Positions 29,637 through 38,719 are shown, numbered from the stretch's first letter. The stretch is DNA of 64,000 nucleotides from Carnobacterium mobile DSM 4848 (GCF_000744825.1 NZ_JQMR01000001.1:1296501-1360500); one strand, 5' to 3'. The notes: generated by a model not told the origin, from the sequence alone. Numbers and translations: made by a program.

Positions 29637-30529
29637 TTGACGGTCTCCTTTCGTTTAATCAGCATAAAGATTCCATTAATCAGTAGAATGAAACCAAATA
29701 ACACCACAGCTGTTGCAATAAGTGCTTCTCGGTGCTGACCAGCAGCATAAGACATTTCTAAAACAATGTTCGTTGTAAGTGTCCGAACTCCTTGGGTAAA
29801 TGCTTCAGGAATCCGTGGTTGATTTCCAGCCACCAAAACAACGGCCATCGTTTCACCGATGGCGCGTCCGACTCCTAAAACGATTGAAGATAAAATACCC
29901 GATTTTGCTGCTGGCAAGATGACTTTCATTACTGATCGTTCATGAGTTGCTCCTAAAGCAAGACTGCCGCTGTAATAGCTTTCTGGAACGGCACGAATGG
30001 CTGACTCTGACATTCCAATAATGGTCGGCAAGATCATCACGCCTAATAACAGCATAACTGTCAGCATGTTCATTCCAGTCCCGCCAAAAAGACCGCGCAT
30101 CAGCGGTACGATTAATTGCAACGCAAAGAAGCCGTATACAATAGAGGGAATCGCAGCCATCAAGTTGACTGCAGGTTTTAACAATTTATATAACTTAGGC
30201 GGGCAGAACTTAGCCATAAACACAGCTGTTAGCACTCCGATTGGTACACCGATCACTACTGCCCCTAGCGTAACGGAAACAGACCCCACGATCATGGGCA
30301 ATATCCCAAAAGCTGCAGGAGTATTTGATGGCGTCCATTTTTCTCCTAGCAAAAAATTACTTAATCCATATTTTGCAATAAAGGGCAAGCCTCCAGCAAA
30401 TACGAATACACCTATCAAGACGATCGCCAACACAGATATTAAAGCTGAAAATAGGAAGACACCTTGCATAAAAAAATCCATTTTTTTTACTTTTATTCCA
30501 TTTGCTTGCTTATTCTTCAATACAATCAC
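29633..30529 (-). CDS. pstC: Phosphate ABC transporter permease PstC (copy 2)
   Basis: 298 residues, six predicted membrane helices and a permease loop (YYSGSLALGATHERSVMKVILPAAKSGI near 187-214). The start is uncertain: the long frame begins with GTG at 30529 without a clear ribosome site, and a TTG at 30520 is an alternative. A terminator-like hairpin separates it from pstS. Confidence 0.92.
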   Translation of the reverse strand: MIVLKNKQANGIKVKKMDFFMQGVFLFSALISVLAIVLIGVFVFAGGLPFIAKYGLSNFLLGEKWTPSNTPAAFGILPMIVGSVSVTLGAVVIGVPIGVLTAVFMAKFCPPKLYKLLKPAVNLMAAIPSIVYGFFALQLIVPLMRGLFGGTGMNMLTVMLLLGVMILPTIIGMSESAIRAVPESYYSGSLALGATHERSVMKVILPAAKSGILSSIVLGVGRAIGETMAVVLVAGNQPRIPEAFTQGVRTLTTNIVLEMSYAAGQHREALIATAVVLFGFILLINGIFMLIKRKETVK

Positions 30530-30592
30530 TCAAATCTATTTAGTATTCTCCAACTCATCCAAATGAATAAGACTCTTTTTAATCAGGAATAA

Positions 30593-30620
30593 AAACAGAC
30601 CAGTGTGTCCTAGTCTGTTT
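30593..30620 (-). terminator. Attenuator-like hairpin between pstS and pstC (copy 2)
   Basis: An 11-bp stem (30593-30603 with 30610-30620) whose one non-Watson-Crick pair is G-U only on the minus strand, followed there by a T-rich tract. Partial termination here would make PstS in excess of the membrane subunits. Confidence 0.7.
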
Positions 30621-30662
30621 GAATTTCACTGCTTCGTACTCTCTGTTTGGATTAAAAACAGC

Positions 30663-31571
30663 TTAATTTGCTGTTTCTTCCCAAGTAGTCACTTCTCCTG
30701 TAAAGATCTTTTTTACATGCTCCATCGTTAGGTCATCAATCGTATTTTCCTGATTCACAATAACGGCAATTCCATCCATTGCGAGAACTTCTGACTTTAG
30801 TTCAGCTTGTTCTTCTTCCTTTAATTCGCGAGAAGCCATGCCTATATCTGCTGTTCCGTCCATAGCTGCTGCAATCCCAGCAGAAGATCCATTCGAAGTG
30901 ATATCGATCGTAACATCTGGATTCAATGCTTGGTATTCTTCAACTAAAACTTCCATAACTGGTGTGACAGAAGTCGAACCGACAATACTGATCTTTCCTG
31001 ATAATTTTTCGGGAGCAGCATAATCTGGAGCATTTTCGCCAGCTTCAACATATCCTTCGTTTACGATGATTTCTTGTCCTTGTTGACTAAACATAAAATC
31101 CCAAAAATCTTGTGCGATCTCACTTAAATTATCTTTATACACTACATTGAAAGGACGTGCAATTGCATATGAACCGTCTTTAACCGTTTCACCTGTTGGC
31201 TCAACTCCTTCAATTTTAACTGCTTTAACCTTCTCATTTAATGAGCCTAGTGAAATATAACCGATCGCTGTTGCATCGCCGGAGACAGAAGTCATTACTC
31301 CATCTGTACTGTTTTGTATCGCTGCTTCTGTGTACGTATTATCTACTTCATTGCCATCAGCATCTTCTTCTAATATCCCTGTGATTTCAGTAAATGCACC
31401 ACGCGTTCCAGAACCATCTTCGCGGGAAATAACATGGATCGTTTGAGAGGCATCAAATTCTCCTCCAGATGTACTGGTTCCTTTTGCATCGGAAGCTGAA
31501 TTGCCGCAAGCAGCTAAAAATAGTCCCATTCCTAAAGCTAACACTAATTTTGATGCTTTTTTTGTATACAT
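30663..31571 (-). CDS. pstS: PstS-like phosphate-binding lipoprotein with circularly permuted domain order
   Basis: 302 residues from the ATG at 31571 (AAGGATGG upstream; 17 further in-frame upstream codons lack a ribosome site). Lipoprotein signal with lipobox LAAC (Cys22). After a Ser/Gly linker the mature chain starts with the segment that is normally second: HVISREDGSGTRGAF at 46-60, then GYISLGSL near 104. The normally first half follows: ISIVGSTSVTPVMEV near 194-208, GMASREL near 244, and the chain ends at KKIFTGEVTTWEE. The 287-residue copy 1 has these blocks in the opposite order. It is first in the operon next to phoPR with PhoP-box-like repeats upstream, so phosphate is the likely ligand, but specificity is unproven. 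Confidence 0.9.
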   Translation of the reverse strand: MYTKKASKLVLALGMGLFLAACGNSASDAKGTSTSGGEFDASQTIHVISREDGSGTRGAFTEITGILEEDADGNEVDNTYTEAAIQNSTDGVMTSVSGDATAIGYISLGSLNEKVKAVKIEGVEPTGETVKDGSYAIARPFNVVYKDNLSEIAQDFWDFMFSQQGQEIIVNEGYVEAGENAPDYAAPEKLSGKISIVGSTSVTPVMEVLVEEYQALNPDVTIDITSNGSSAGIAAAMDGTADIGMASRELKEEEQAELKSEVLAMDGIAVIVNQENTIDDLTMEHVKKIFTGEVTTWEETAN

Positions 31572-31664
31572 ATGATTCCATCCTTTTTTAAAGTGTTGGA
31601 CTTCTTTTCGACTTGTCCACATCTCTTATAGTAAAGGTTATCTGTTAATTCTATTCTCTCTTTA

Positions 31665-31710
31665 TGTAATGTTTCTGTAGACATTTGTAAATGAATTGCA
31701 AAGTTGTAAA
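31665..31710 (-). promoter_or_regulatory. PhoP-box-like repeats upstream of pstS copy 2
   Basis: On the minus strand TTTACA (31710), TTTGCA (31702), TTTACA (31691), TCTACA (31681) and ATTACA (31670) occur, the last four 10-11 bp apart, 95-140 bp upstream of pstS. This resembles the PhoP box but is less regular than the one upstream of copy 1. Confidence 0.7.
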
Positions 31711-31822
31711 GATAAGAAAAAGTGTGGATCAGCGTCATTTCATTGACACGCTAGACAATAAAGTCAAAAAAAAAAAGCTTATAAACCCTACTCTTTAAGT
31801 CTTCGATCACTCTATAAAAAAA

Positions 31823-31858
31823 AGACTAGAAAAAGCAAACGAATGCTTTTTCTAGTCT
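31823..31858 (-). terminator. Terminator after phoR
   Basis: A perfect 15-bp stem (31823-31837 with 31844-31858) with a 6-nt loop and a T-rich minus-strand tail, 11 bp past the phoR stop. It separates phoPR transcription from pstS. Confidence 0.88.
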
Positions 31859-31869
31859 CTCTGCTATTT

Positions 31870-33645
31870 TTAAAGATGATGCAACGGAAAAGTGATTGTA
31901 AAAGTAGTTCCTAACCCTACCTTGCTCCTTACAGCGATCGTTCCATTAAAGTTCTCAACCAAGTACTTTACAATTGATAAGCCTAATCCGGTTCCGCCCG
32001 AATTGCGGCTTCGGCCTTTGTCTACGCGATAAAAACGTTCAAAAATACGGTTTATTTCGTCTTCAGAAATTCCCATTCCATTATCGCTGACTGTGATAAG
32101 AGCATGCTCTATTGTTTTTTTGAGCGTTACAGTGATCGTCCCGCCAGCTTGTGTATAAATAACGGCATTATCAATCAAGTTAGCCAAGATCTGTTTCAAC
32201 CGATCCTTGTCTCCTTCGATTATGACCGTATCTTCTTCAAGTAAATTCAAAGTGATTTGTTTGTGCTCAGCTTTTTGTTTTACTAATTTAAATGTAGATA
32301 AGACAGCATCTTTAACCACTACTTCTTCATAAGTAATCGGAACTTGCTTTTGTTCAAGCTTAGATAATTCTAGAATATCATTTACTAACAAGTCGAGCCT
32401 AGTGCTTTCTTCCAGCATAATCTCTAAAAACTGCTTCAAAATTGCTTTATCTTCCATAGCTCCATCCAGTAATGTCTCAGAAAAACCTTTTAAGGCTGTT
32501 ACCGGTGTTCTTAACTCATGAGAAGCATTCGTAACAAAATCCGTTCGTACTTTTTCTAAACGCCGGATTTCTGTAATATCATATAACAGAACAATCAGAT
32601 TCGTTTCAGCTTTTGTTTTCCCGGCTATCGGAACCACATTTGCGTCTACGATCCGCTCTGCAGGGAAATAAAAATAAATTTCTTTGTTTTGAATTTCTTT
32701 TTTGCGGTATGCTTTTTCAATTAAATGGCTTAGTCCATAACTCTTTGTTGCTTCAAGGTAGGATCTGCCCAATAATTCATTGCTGTCCATTTCAAAAATT
32801 TGGCACATGGCCGGGTTGACGATTTGAATGTTTCCTTGTTCGTCCAACTGCATGACACCAATCACTAAATGGTTGATCAATTCATTGATTCGCTCTTTAT
32901 TTTGCGTAATTTCCTGCATTTGATCTTCTAAACTTTCAGCTAATTCATTGATTGTTTCTCCCAATTTCGTTACTTCACCGTAGCCATTCCCACTGAATCG
33001 TGTTTCGTACTGCTTATTCGACAAATTTTTCGCTACATCCATAACTTCTTCAATTGGTTTAGCAATATATCTTGCAATCAAAAAAGTAATTCCAGCAGTT
33101 AAGAACAAAGCCAAAATACTGAAGGCTAAAATAGATTGCCGGATTTGTCCATTTAATTGGTTCATTTCTGCTAAGGGTTTAGCCAAGCGAAGAATGCCTA
33201 TCACTTGTCCAGTCTGATCAACAATTGGCTGTGTAACATAGTAGAGCGTATCGTTCGTGCTTTCGCTTTTCCGTGTAGCTGTTCCTTGAGGTTCTCCCTT
33301 TAATATAGCTTGGACCTCTTTACGATTGCGGTGATTCTCCAATGGCACATCATCTATTGAAGAATCATAAATGACCGTTCCAGCTAGATCAATCAAAGTG
33401 ATCCGTTGGTTAGTATATTTTTTTACTTTCACCGCTTCTCTTTTTAAATCAGGAAAAGCTTGTACTGTATCCGCTACGCCGTTAAAATGACTTAAAATAA
33501 GTTTCGATTGTTCTATTAAATCTTCTTGCTGACTTTCATTTGCGTAACTTTGCATTAAGCGAGTTGAAAAAAAGCTGATACAACCCCCAAAAATAATGAA
33601 TAAGACCATAAAAATAGTCAGAACTTGGGTCTGAATTTTTTTCAT
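31870..33645 (-). CDS. phoR: Sensor histidine kinase PhoR
   Basis: 591 residues: membrane helix near 8-27, an extracytoplasmic sensor domain to about 168, second helix near 170-190, HAMP, a PAS domain near 255-355, HisKA with the phospho-acceptor in SHELRTP (His376), and an ATPase domain with N box (LIDNAVIYT), DNGMGIS and GGTGLGLSI. This is the PhoR/WalK-type layout. It overlaps phoP by 4 bp. Location beside pst operons with PhoP boxes supports a phosphate-limitation kinase. Confidence 0.92.
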   Translation of the reverse strand: MKKIQTQVLTIFMVLFIIFGGCISFFSTRLMQSYANESQQEDLIEQSKLILSHFNGVADTVQAFPDLKREAVKVKKYTNQRITLIDLAGTVIYDSSIDDVPLENHRNRKEVQAILKGEPQGTATRKSESTNDTLYYVTQPIVDQTGQVIGILRLAKPLAEMNQLNGQIRQSILAFSILALFLTAGITFLIARYIAKPIEEVMDVAKNLSNKQYETRFSGNGYGEVTKLGETINELAESLEDQMQEITQNKERINELINHLVIGVMQLDEQGNIQIVNPAMCQIFEMDSNELLGRSYLEATKSYGLSHLIEKAYRKKEIQNKEIYFYFPAERIVDANVVPIAGKTKAETNLIVLLYDITEIRRLEKVRTDFVTNASHELRTPVTALKGFSETLLDGAMEDKAILKQFLEIMLEESTRLDLLVNDILELSKLEQKQVPITYEEVVVKDAVLSTFKLVKQKAEHKQITLNLLEEDTVIIEGDKDRLKQILANLIDNAVIYTQAGGTITVTLKKTIEHALITVSDNGMGISEDEINRIFERFYRVDKGRSRNSGGTGLGLSIVKYLVENFNGTIAVRSKVGLGTTFTITFPLHHL

Positions 33646-34358
33646 GTTTTTGGAACCTCAAATTTGTACCCAAAGCCTCTCACTGTACGAATATAGACGG
33701 GATTTTTAGTATCTATTTCGATTTTCTCTCTTAAATGACTAATGTGGACATCTACAATTCGCGTTTCTCCTGTATAATCAAAATTCCAGATAGCGTTTAA
33801 TAATTGCTCCCGGCTTAAAATACGATTGATGCGTTTAGCCATATACAATAAAAGTTCGAATTCTTTAGGAGTGACCTCGATAGGCTGATTTCGCACCATC
33901 ACTTTGTATTGGTCAGGAAAAATACAGATTTCTCCAACTTCTATTTTTTCATTATTTTCTATGTCTTCCACGGAATCACTTTTTACTGGATGAGGCTGAA
34001 TTCGGCGCATAATAGCCTTCATTCTAGCCAACACTTCCCTCGGACTGAATGGTTTAGTCATATAATCATCTGCACCTAATTCTAATCCGATAATTTTGTC
34101 TAATTCATCATCTTTAGCAGTTAAAATCATAATTGGGGTATTGTTTTTTTCTTGGCGCAATTTCTTACATACTTCCATACCGTCCATTGAAGGCAGCATC
34201 AAGTCCAAGATAATGAAATCATAGGTATTAGCTAATGCCAATGAATAACCTGTTAAGCCATCTAATGCTGTTTGAACTTGATACCCTTCTTTTTCTAAAT
34301 TAAAGGCCAGTAAAGTCAAAATCGACTGTTCATCATCAACAATTAAAACTTTTTTCAT
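33642..34358 (-). CDS. phoP: OmpR-family response regulator PhoP
   Basis: 238 residues: receiver domain with acidic pair DDE (8-10), phospho-acceptor Asp52 in ILDLMLPS and Lys in TKPFSPRE, then a winged-helix DNA-binding domain (VTPKEFELLLYMAKRINRILSREQLL, VDVHISHLREKIE). Predicted to bind the TTTACA repeats upstream of both pst operons. GGAGG precedes the ATG. It lies 49 bp after the MinJ-like gene with no visible terminator, so it may share that transcript as well as having its own promoter. Confidence 0.93.
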   Translation of the reverse strand: MKKVLIVDDEQSILTLLAFNLEKEGYQVQTALDGLTGYSLALANTYDFIILDLMLPSMDGMEVCKKLRQEKNNTPIMILTAKDDELDKIIGLELGADDYMTKPFSPREVLARMKAIMRRIQPHPVKSDSVEDIENNEKIEVGEICIFPDQYKVMVRNQPIEVTPKEFELLLYMAKRINRILSREQLLNAIWNFDYTGETRIVDVHISHLREKIEIDTKNPVYIRTVRGFGYKFEVPKT

Positions 34359-34407
34359 TGCTTTCCTCCATCTGATTGTTTCAACTTTATTTTCTTATAA
34401 ATGTATC

Positions 34408-35592
34408 TTAATTTGAGAGCAAGACCAGCCCAATTTCATGCGGTGTGTCTGCATAAAGAGCAGATTCAGCTAAACGCAATTCGCCATCTGGACCTTTTAT
34501 TTTTAAATGACAGTAGACACTATTTTTAGATAACGCCCGATAAAAATCTTCTTCTGTTCTAATCTCCTCATCGTTGCAGGAAACAAGTGTATCACCGACT
34601 GCAACACCCATTTTCTCAGCAGGTGTCTCAGGATGGATTCCAATAACTTTTAACCCATTATCAGTTGGACCGAATAAAAAGGAATGTTTATTTTCTCGTT
34701 GTCGGTGGCGATAAAGAACAAATAATCCTCCGATTACTGCTATTCCAAGGCCAGCAATTCCGGAATACATACTCCAAATTGAACCAATAGCTGCAGCGGC
34801 TACTACAATAGCCAATATAAAGCATTCTCTAGTCATTAAACGAAGCGCTTCGCTTGGCAGCTGTGCTTGAACGGTAAAACGAAAACCAACTAAAACAGGC
34901 AGCCAGAAAAATGAGTAGGTTTGGTTTCCAAGAGAGAATACAGGCCACCAATCAAAGAATGCACCAAAACTTTCTCCCGGAATAACTAATAGCAACGGAA
35001 TGACCCAAAAAGGTTTAATTTGGTAGCGGGCAATTTTTTTTCCTCGTTTTGTTTTTAAAAAATGAGGAGATAATTTTTTAATTGCATGTTTATTGAGTGT
35101 CAGCGCAGATATGATCAGTAAAAAGACGATCAGAAGCAAAGTAGTCGTAATTAAATTAGAGTTGACCCATTTTACCTGAGACAAGGGCTGATACCAATTT
35201 TTGGGAAGCCAATCTATTACCATTGCATTTTTCATATGCATTGCACCTAACAAAAGTAAGGTGGTTAACGAAAAAGTAAAGAGTGGATGGACAAAACGAT
35301 AGCCGGCTAATAAGACTAGAAACACCACTAGTTGATAAATAATGATCCAATCTAATGTTACAGGCATGCCGATTCCTATCGATAAAAGTGATCCAATCAG
35401 TCCAGCAATTAATCCAAGAAGCAAATAATTTTTTATTTCATAAAGTTTTTTATAGATAGCTACTCTCAGATTTGTCCGTTCGTTTTTGATTCTTTTATAG
35501 CCCGTGCCAATTGCTAAAATTAAGCCGATTAAAAAAGTAGGTTGAATAAAGAAAACCAGTAGAGCCATAAAAAAATTTGATGCTAGTTGCAT
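34408..35592 (-). CDS. Polytopic membrane protein with C-terminal PDZ domain, MinJ-like
   Basis: About 394 residues from the ATG at 35592 (AGAAGGGG upstream; nine extra in-frame codons lie beyond). Seven or eight membrane helices occupy residues 10-310 and a PDZ domain follows (TDNGLKVIGIHPETPAEKMGVAVGDTLVSCNDEEI). The layout and the location next to the ftsEX-prfB-secA region match Bacillus MinJ, which links DivIVA to MinD and the divisome. No Min genes are in the window, so a broader polar or division role is possible. Confidence 0.65.
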   Translation of the reverse strand: MQLASNFFMALLVFFIQPTFLIGLILAIGTGYKRIKNERTNLRVAIYKKLYEIKNYLLLGLIAGLIGSLLSIGIGMPVTLDWIIIYQLVVFLVLLAGYRFVHPLFTFSLTTLLLLGAMHMKNAMVIDWLPKNWYQPLSQVKWVNSNLITTTLLLIVFLLIISALTLNKHAIKKLSPHFLKTKRGKKIARYQIKPFWVIPLLLVIPGESFGAFFDWWPVFSLGNQTYSFFWLPVLVGFRFTVQAQLPSEALRLMTRECFILAIVVAAAAIGSIWSMYSGIAGLGIAVIGGLFVLYRHRQRENKHSFLFGPTDNGLKVIGIHPETPAEKMGVAVGDTLVSCNDEEIRTEEDFYRALSKNSVYCHLKIKGPDGELRLAESALYADTPHEIGLVLLSN

Positions 35593-35774
35593 GTGTACTT
35601 CCACCCCTTCTACTTTCACGATTTAGTTCAGTCACATCAATAAACAAACAGTTGAGTGTCTAACTATTACAGATTGTATTGAATAAACTGTTACATCTTT
35701 CTTATAGCGTACCTATTTTTTGATGAAAAGTAAATTTTAATTTGAAAATTCTTCTGATTTATAGCTAAAAATAA

Positions 35775-35821
35775 AAAAAGTCTGAGATAAAATCACCAAA
35801 TAGTGGTTTTTCCCAGACTTT
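35775..35821 (-). terminator. Terminator after the NlpC/P60 gene
   Basis: AAAAGTCTG (35775-35783) pairs with CAGACTTTT (35813-35821) around an inner CACCA/TGGT hairpin, about 60 bp past the stop. Confidence 0.65.
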
Positions 35822-35883
35822 TGAATCGCATTTAGGTACGATGGTTTTTACATGGATCAATCATTGCCGATAAAAGAAAGAGT

Positions 35884-37119
35884 TTAGTTTACTCGTCCAT
35901 ATCCAACAACGTATTTACCCCAATAATATTGATTGATTTGTGCTACAGCGACGCCTGAAGAAGTTTGTGCTCCAATAAAACTACCGTTTCCTAAGTAAAT
36001 ACCAACATGGTCAATACTACCCGTTTGGTTAAAGAATACTAAGTCGCCAGGACGTGCTTCAGATTGAGAAATCTTTGTAGAAGCAGCATACTGAGCACTT
36101 GCTGTACGCGGCAAGCTGACTCCAGCAGCATTAAATGCATATTGTGTAAATGCTGAACAATCCATTCCTGAAGTTGTTGTACCTCCGTATAAGTAAGGAG
36201 TACCTTGAATACCAAAAGCTGCACTTTGAACAGTTGCCCAAGACCCGCCAGCAGCAGGAGTTGCAGCTTTTTGAGGCGCTTGAGTTTCATTTGTGCTCGT
36301 TTTTGTTTCATTTGTTTCAGCTGCGGACACTTGTGTTGTTTCTTTTGAAGTAGTTGCAGTAGCTACAGCTTTTGCTTCATCCTTATCTGAAGAACTTGTC
36401 TTGATAACGGCAGTCGTTTTAGCAGCTTTTAATTCTTGAGCAGCTTTTTCTGCTTTTTCTTTAGTTGCCAAAAGTTGTGCTTTTTCTGTTTCAACATTAG
36501 ATTTTTCTGCTGCAATAGATGCAACTACAGCTTCTTTTTCTAATTGTTGTTGTTCTAAATCAGTCTTAGCAGCTTCCAATTTAGCAGCTAAAATAGTTTG
36601 TTCTTGTAGGGTTTTCTCAGTTTCTGCTTGTTTTTCTGCAACTAACGCTTTATCTTCAGCTTGTGCTTTTACTAACGCTTGGTTAGCTGAAACTAATTTA
36701 GAAACAACATCAGCACGTCCTAAAACATCTACAAAAGATTCAGACTCTAAAATAAAATCAACATAATTTTGCGTGTCGCCGTTCACTTGTACTGTACGAG
36801 CTTGTTCCGCCAATTTATCTTCACGTGCTGCAATAGCAGCATTCAAAGTATCGATTTGTTTTGTAAGTTCTTTCAATGTTGATTGTGCTTTTGACATTTC
36901 AGCCATCATTGAAGCAGCGTTTGCTTCATTTTCTGAAATTTGATCTGTAATCTCTGCTAATTCATTTGCAACTGATTTTTTTTCATTTTCAAGTTGATTG
37001 ATTTTTTCAGTTGCTTGGCTGATGTCATCCTCAACCGCTGCCTTTGCTGTTAAAGGAGTTAAACATGTAGTTGTTCCTAACGTAGCTATTAAAACAAGAG
37101 TTATGAGTTTCTTATTCAC
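35884..37119 (-). CDS. Secreted NlpC/P60 peptidoglycan hydrolase with coiled coil, CwlO/PcsB-like
   Basis: 411 residues: signal peptide 1-27 (ending TAKAA), a long coiled coil about 30-240 rich in Glu, Lys, Ala and Gln, a Ser/Thr/Ala linker, and a C-terminal NlpC/P60 domain from about 295 with catalytic Cys in GMDCSAFTQY and His in SIDHVGIYLG. The coiled coil is the part by which CwlO (Bacillus) and PcsB (streptococci) are held and activated by FtsEX. The gene directly follows ftsX by 36 bp, so it is very likely the FtsEX-controlled endopeptidase. Confidence 0.88.
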   Translation of the reverse strand: MNKKLITLVLIATLGTTTCLTPLTAKAAVEDDISQATEKINQLENEKKSVANELAEITDQISENEANAASMMAEMSKAQSTLKELTKQIDTLNAAIAAREDKLAEQARTVQVNGDTQNYVDFILESESFVDVLGRADVVSKLVSANQALVKAQAEDKALVAEKQAETEKTLQEQTILAAKLEAAKTDLEQQQLEKEAVVASIAAEKSNVETEKAQLLATKEKAEKAAQELKAAKTTAVIKTSSSDKDEAKAVATATTSKETTQVSAAETNETKTSTNETQAPQKAATPAAGGSWATVQSAAFGIQGTPYLYGGTTTSGMDCSAFTQYAFNAAGVSLPRTASAQYAASTKISQSEARPGDLVFFNQTGSIDHVGIYLGNGSFIGAQTSSGVAVAQINQYYWGKYVVGYGRVN

Positions 37120-37155
37120 TTTTTCTTTCCTCCATTTTCCCTAAATGCTTTTTTG

Positions 37156-38043
37156 TTATACTTTTAAGAATCTTCTAATTGAAATTGATGAACCAATTGC
37201 TCCAATCAATACTCCGACTGCAACCATTAAGCCGCCGATTTGGTATAAGAATGGAATAGGTGTTAATAATGAGAAATAGGTTCCTGATAAATAAGCTGTT
37301 CCTATATCAAAAATCGTTACATAAAGGAAACTGATCAATGCAACAGGAATAAGTGATCCAATCAGACCAATCAATGCTCCTTCTACTAAGAAAGGCCATC
37401 TGATAAACCAATTGGTTGCTCCTACTAATTTCATGATTTCTATTTCTGTTCTGCGTGACATGATAGTGATACGAATGGTATTAGAGATCAAGAAAACAGC
37501 TGTTAATACCAGTGCTACTATAACGATCGCTCCAACATTTCGTACTGTGCCCATTGTCTTAAATAAGTTATCTGCTGTGGCACCACCGTAATTGACTTTT
37601 GCAACTTGTTCTAAGCCTTCTGCTTCTTTAGCTACCGTTTTAGTATACTGCGGTGCATCTGTATTCACGATAAATACATTGTATAAAGGATTGTCGTCTC
37701 CTTGGAATAAATTAAATTCATTTCCATAGCTGCCAACGACTTGCTTTAATTCGTTTTCTCTACTTGAAAATTCAACTGTGGAAACATGATCAAGTGCGGA
37801 TAGTTTAGTTTCTAATTCTTTTTGCTGTCCTTCATCTGCCGCTAAGTCGATATACACTCTTACGCTGACGTCATTTTCAATATCAGTAGCTAATTTGTTT
37901 ACATTCATCAACATGGCAATAAACGAACCAACTAATAATAACGTAACCGCAACTGCACTGACCGCTGCAATCGACATCCAGCCATTTCTTTTCAAGCTCT
38001 TTAAGCTTTCTATGAAATGTCTTTTAATTGTTCTAAGCTTCAT
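37156..38043 (-). CDS. ftsX: FtsX, membrane subunit of the FtsEX division complex
   Basis: 295 residues from the ATG at 38043 (MKLRTIKRHFIESLKSLKRNGWMS is the usual N-terminus; the frame runs 25 codons further but inside ftsE). Four membrane helices and a large extracellular loop between helices 1 and 2 (about 45-165) that binds the hydrolase. It overlaps the end of ftsE by 11 bp. With FtsE it converts ATP hydrolysis into activation of peptidoglycan cleavage. Confidence 0.95.
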   Translation of the reverse strand: MKLRTIKRHFIESLKSLKRNGWMSIAAVSAVAVTLLLVGSFIAMLMNVNKLATDIENDVSVRVYIDLAADEGQQKELETKLSALDHVSTVEFSSRENELKQVVGSYGNEFNLFQGDDNPLYNVFIVNTDAPQYTKTVAKEAEGLEQVAKVNYGGATADNLFKTMGTVRNVGAIVIVALVLTAVFLISNTIRITIMSRRTEIEIMKLVGATNWFIRWPFLVEGALIGLIGSLIPVALISFLYVTIFDIGTAYLSGTYFSLLTPIPFLYQIGGLMVAVGVLIGAIGSSISIRRFLKV

Positions 38044-38719
38044 ATCCGTAGTCTCCTTCCAATTGATCTCGGACGATTCGTCCATTCTCAACCGCAAGTA
38101 CACGGTGTTTAACGACATTTACGATTTGGCTGTTATGTGTCGCCATAATCACGGTCGTTCCTTGATTATTGATTTCTTCTAATATATTCATGATTTCCCA
38201 TGATGTATCCGGGTCAAGATTACCTGTTGGTTCATCAGCAATCAATACTCGCGGCATATTAGCGATAGCTCTAGCAATGGCTATTCTTTGTTGCTCTCCG
38301 CCGGATAGTTCGTTCGGAAACATTCTGATTTTGTGTTTCAATCCAACTAACTCTAAAACTTCTAAGACGCGTTTTTTAATGACTTTAGGATTTTTTTCAA
38401 CTACTTCCATTGCATACGCAATGTTTTCGTACACTGTTAGCCTTGGCAACAATTTAAAGTCTTGGAAGACCACTCCAACATGACGTCTTAAATAAGGAAT
38501 GTCTTTGTCTTTCATAGTCATTAAGTCAAAATCGCCAACTTTGATGGTTCCTTTACTTGCTTTTTCTTCACGATACATCATTTTAATAAACGTTGATTTA
38601 CCAGCACCACTAGGCCCGACTACATAAACGAATTCACCTTGTTCAATACGGATTGTTAAACCGTTAATTGCTGTAATGCCATTAGGATATTTCTTATAGA
38701 CATTTAGCATTTCAATCAT
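38033..38719 (-). CDS. ftsE: FtsE, ATPase subunit of the FtsEX division complex
   Basis: 228-residue ABC ATPase: Walker A GPSGAGKST near 36, signature LSGGEQQRI, Walker B VLIADEPTGNLD, switch ATHNSQIV. No transport substrate; it drives FtsX. First gene of ftsE-ftsX-hydrolase, behind a promoter in the 376-bp upstream gap. Confidence 0.96.
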   Translation of the reverse strand: MIEMLNVYKKYPNGITAINGLTIRIEQGEFVYVVGPSGAGKSTFIKMMYREEKASKGTIKVGDFDLMTMKDKDIPYLRRHVGVVFQDFKLLPRLTVYENIAYAMEVVEKNPKVIKKRVLEVLELVGLKHKIRMFPNELSGGEQQRIAIARAIANMPRVLIADEPTGNLDPDTSWEIMNILEEINNQGTTVIMATHNSQIVNVVKHRVLAVENGRIVRDQLEGDYGYEA

